Shown piece by piece: positions 39,532-41,653 of a DNA stretch of 41,653 nt. The notes beneath the pieces are model-generated. The model ran no database searches and was not told where the DNA came from. It worked only from the letters and a program-made list of their open reading frames with translations. Within the stretch, counting starts at the first letter, position 1; every line of letters starts with the position of its first letter. Position numbers and translations under genes: made by a program. The DNA is taken from the NCBI GenBank assembly GCA_002328185.1, contig DCWQ01000040.1, positions 1 through 41,653 of the forward strand, read 5' to 3'. This DNA comes from Dehalococcoidia bacterium UBA2158 (GTDB lineage: Bacteria; Chloroflexota; Dehalococcoidia; Lucifugimonadales; UBA3495).

Positions 39532-40509
39532 GTGCCGGTAGCAGAAACGAGAACTACTCTTCAAGAATACCTGGCGTCAGAGTGGCGGGAGAAAGGCCAG
39601 GGCCAAGGTCTAGGCGCGGTGATTATGGCCATCGCCGAGGGCTCAAGGCGTATCCAGCTACAGGTCCAACAAGCCTCTTTGGCGGACGTTCTGGGCAGCA
39701 CGGGCGAGACCAACGTTCAAGGTGAGATCGTTCAACGCCTGGATGCGGCCAGTTCGGACATTTTCGTGGAAACCCTTTCCCAATCGGGCCACGTGGCCGC
39801 CATCGGCTGCGAAGAGATCGAAGATCCGGTCATCGTCAAGGGCGAAGCCGCAGATGGGTATATCGTGCTCATGGACCCGTTGGATGGTTCATCCAACATT
39901 GATGTCGCGGTTAGCATCGGCTCGATCTTCGGCATCTGGCAGAAAAGGCCCGATGAGACGGTGAATGACGCCTCTCTGCTTCGGTTAGGCAACGAGCAGG
40001 TCGCCGCGGCCTACGTAGTCTACGGCTCGAGCACCGTGTTGGTCATCGCCACGAAAGACAACGTCTGCGGGTTCACGTTGGACCCAGAGTCTGGCAGCTT
40101 CGCCGTGACCCACCCCAACATCAGAATCCCTGCGGAATGCCCCTATTACAGCACCAACGAGGGCAACAACAAGGTCTTGGACGAGTCCACCCGAAAAGCC
40201 ATAACTCTTCTTCGGGACAAATACTCTCAACGGTACGTGGGCTCCCTGGTGGCCGATTTCCACCGGAATCTTCTCAAGGGCGGTATCTTCGCCTACCCAG
40301 CAGATGTCAACCGTACAGACGGCCGTCTCAGGTTGATGTACGAGGCGAACCCGCTGGGCTACGTGGCCGAGCAGGCCGGCGGGGCCGCTTCAACGGGTTA
40401 CCAACGAATACTGGACATAGTTCCGAAGCAATTGCACCAGCGGACTCCCCTGATCCTGGGTAACAAGGACGTTGTCGAGGAGACCGTATCGGTGATTAGT
40501 GGTAGTTAA
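39532..40509 (+). CDS. fbp: fructose-1,6-bisphosphatase, class I
   Basis: FBPase removes the 1-phosphate of fructose-1,6-bisphosphate, the committing step of gluconeogenesis. The 325-residue protein has the metal-binding pair Glu94-Glu95 in CEEIE, the signature DPLDGSSNIDVAVSIG (115-130), and the substrate region GGIFAYPADVNRTDGRLRLMYEANPLGYVAEQAGG. GTG start behind GGGGAAG. A class I aldolase follows 89 bases downstream in the same direction, so the two probably work as a gluconeogenic or carbon-cycling pair. Confidence 0.95.
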   Translation: MPVAETRTTLQEYLASEWREKGQGQGLGAVIMAIAEGSRRIQLQVQQASLADVLGSTGETNVQGEIVQRLDAASSDIFVETLSQSGHVAAIGCEEIEDPVIVKGEAADGYIVLMDPLDGSSNIDVAVSIGSIFGIWQKRPDETVNDASLLRLGNEQVAAAYVVYGSSTVLVIATKDNVCGFTLDPESGSFAVTHPNIRIPAECPYYSTNEGNNKVLDESTRKAITLLRDKYSQRYVGSLVADFHRNLLKGGIFAYPADVNRTDGRLRLMYEANPLGYVAEQAGGAASTGYQRILDIVPKQLHQRTPLILGNKDVVEETVSVISGS

Positions 40510-40512
40510 GTT

Positions 40513-40545
40513 CTTTCTTAGTAGGAGTCAAACCTAGGAAGAAAG
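40513..40545 (+). promoter_or_regulatory. intercistronic hairpin between fbp and aldolase
   Basis: CTTTCTTAGTAGG (40513-40525) and CCTAGGAAGAAAG (40533-40545) pair over 7 and 4 bp around a 2x2 internal loop, with a 7-base terminal loop. No T run follows, so it is more likely an RNA-processing or stabilising element than a terminator. Confidence 0.4.
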
Positions 40546-40598
40546 ACCTTGCTTGCTACTAGACATAACCAGGATAATACGGGGACGAGAGGTGATAC

Positions 40599-41603
40599 AT
40601 GGATAAGCAGCGTTTAGTCCAGACCGCTCAGGCGCTTGTCGCAGAGGGGAAGGGTATCCTTGCCGCCGACGAGAGTAGCGGCACCATCAAGAGAAGGTTT
40701 GACAGCATCAACGTGGAGTCCACCGAGGGCAGCCGCCGTAATTACCGCGAGATGCTATTTCGCACCGCCGGCGTCAACGAGTTCCTGAGCGGTGTGATCC
40801 TGTTCGACGAGACAATCCGCCAGGACGCCGCCGACGGCACGTCCATGGTCAAGGTACTGGCCGACCAAGGGATCATCCCGGGCATCAAGGTCGACAAAGG
40901 CACCGTCCCTCTGCCGGAAGCCCCTGATGAATTGGTGACCGAGGGTCTGGACGGTTTACGTGACCGACTGAAGGAATACAACGATCTGGGCGCCGGCTTC
41001 ACCAAGTGGCGGGCGGTCATCGGCATCAGCGACGAAACCCCCACGTCCTACAGCTTGGCCACCAACGCCCACGCCTTGGCCCGCTTCGCCGCGCTGAGCC
41101 AGGAGGCCGGCCTGGTGCCCATCGTTGAACCCGAGGTGCTGCGCGACGGAGACCATGACATCGACCGGTGCTTTGAGGTTACCGAGGAGACGCTCAGGGA
41201 AGTCTTCGACCAACTGGCCCAGCAGAAGGTCCTTCTGGAAGGGATGCTTCTCAAGCCGAGCATGGTTATCTCAGGCGGTTCCGCGGGCAAACGCGCCGAC
41301 CCCAGGGAAGTCGCCGAACGGACTATCGAGTGTTTCAAGCGGACGCTGCCGGCCTCTGTCCCTGGGATTGTTTTCCTCTCAGGCGGCGAGCCCGACGATT
41401 CGGTGACCGCCAACCTGAATGCCCTCAACCAGCAAGCTGCTGCTGCCAATGCGCCTTGGGAATTCAGTTTCTCCTTCGGTAGGAGTCTGCAGGGAGCCCC
41501 TCTGGCTGCCTGGGCGGGCAAGGCGGAAAACACTGAAGCTGCCGCCCTGGCCTTCTACACTAGGGCCAAACTCACCGGTGCCGCCCGCAAAGGCGCTGCC
41601 TAG
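40599..41603 (+). CDS. fructose-bisphosphate aldolase, class I
   Basis: Class I aldolase interconverts fructose-1,6-bisphosphate with glyceraldehyde-3-phosphate and dihydroxyacetone phosphate by a Lys Schiff base, without metal. The 334-residue protein is of the eukaryote-like type: GKGILAADESSGTIKRRF (18-34), GIKVDKG (95-101), KWRAV (136-140), EPEVL, and the Schiff-base motif LEGMLLKPSMV with Lys219. The C-terminus lacks the final Tyr of animal enzymes. GAGAGGTG precedes the ATG. The start of a hairpin with A-rich flank follows at 41629, cut by the window edge. Confidence 0.95.
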   Translation: MDKQRLVQTAQALVAEGKGILAADESSGTIKRRFDSINVESTEGSRRNYREMLFRTAGVNEFLSGVILFDETIRQDAADGTSMVKVLADQGIIPGIKVDKGTVPLPEAPDELVTEGLDGLRDRLKEYNDLGAGFTKWRAVIGISDETPTSYSLATNAHALARFAALSQEAGLVPIVEPEVLRDGDHDIDRCFEVTEETLREVFDQLAQQKVLLEGMLLKPSMVISGGSAGKRADPREVAERTIECFKRTLPASVPGIVFLSGGEPDDSVTANLNALNQQAAAANAPWEFSFSFGRSLQGAPLAAWAGKAENTEAAALAFYTRAKLTGAARKGAA

Positions 41604-41653
41604 GTAGCGTCGCTTCCCACCTGGTTATTAAAAAGGCCCGTCCTTCCGCGGAA

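Overview
This window looks like a chromosomal segment of an uncultivated Chloroflexota bacterium, most likely Dehalococcoidia and possibly the marine SAR202 group. The assignment is an inference. It rests on a compact coenzyme F420 biosynthesis cluster (cofG-cofH-cofD-cofC), two luciferase-like F420/flavin oxidoreductases, paired GMC oxidoreductases and epoxide hydrolases, a CetZ-like tubulin, a long Alu-type SRP RNA and frequent GTG/TTG starts. No marker gene here fixes the species.

Bases 1-3040 are clearly more AT-rich than the rest. They hold a structured non-coding stretch, an AT-rich segment with DnaA-box-like sites, a CetZ/FtsZ-family tubulin gene, and a gene for a membrane-anchored Pro/Thr-stalk protein. 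The stretch ends exactly at the 3' part (anticodon arm to CCA) of a tRNA-Lys(CTT) that has no 5' half. This is the arrangement expected at the right end of an element integrated into a tRNA gene. A strong terminator and two small unknown genes follow.

Bases 3700-9140 form a catabolic block: two tandem GMC oxidoreductases converge with a translationally coupled pair of Asp-nucleophile alpha/beta hydrolases (epoxide hydrolase type). Bases 9400-11545 encode a 17-repeat LRR protein and a collagen-like surface protein. The latter shares an undescribed extracellular domain with the stalk protein at the left end. A tRNA-Leu(TAG) and an oligopeptide-ABC ATPase pair without permeases come next.

Bases 14100-31960 are mostly housekeeping: lepA, a DinB-like protein, galU, long-form SRP RNA, ksgA-ispE-lgt, recJ-fabF, a B12-binding-type radical SAM protein with an odd C-terminal extension, an LLM oxidoreductase, an NDUFA9-like epimerase, folC-fabF2 and ruvB.

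Bases 32000-38140 carry cofG-cofH-cofD-cofC-LLM-fabI in one direction. The cluster supplies F420 and an enzyme likely to use it, and is followed by fatty acid synthesis. A perfect bidirectional terminator separates it from a zinc-ribbon/TPR membrane protein. The window closes with fbp and a class I aldolase, a gluconeogenic pair behind a good sigma-70-type promoter.
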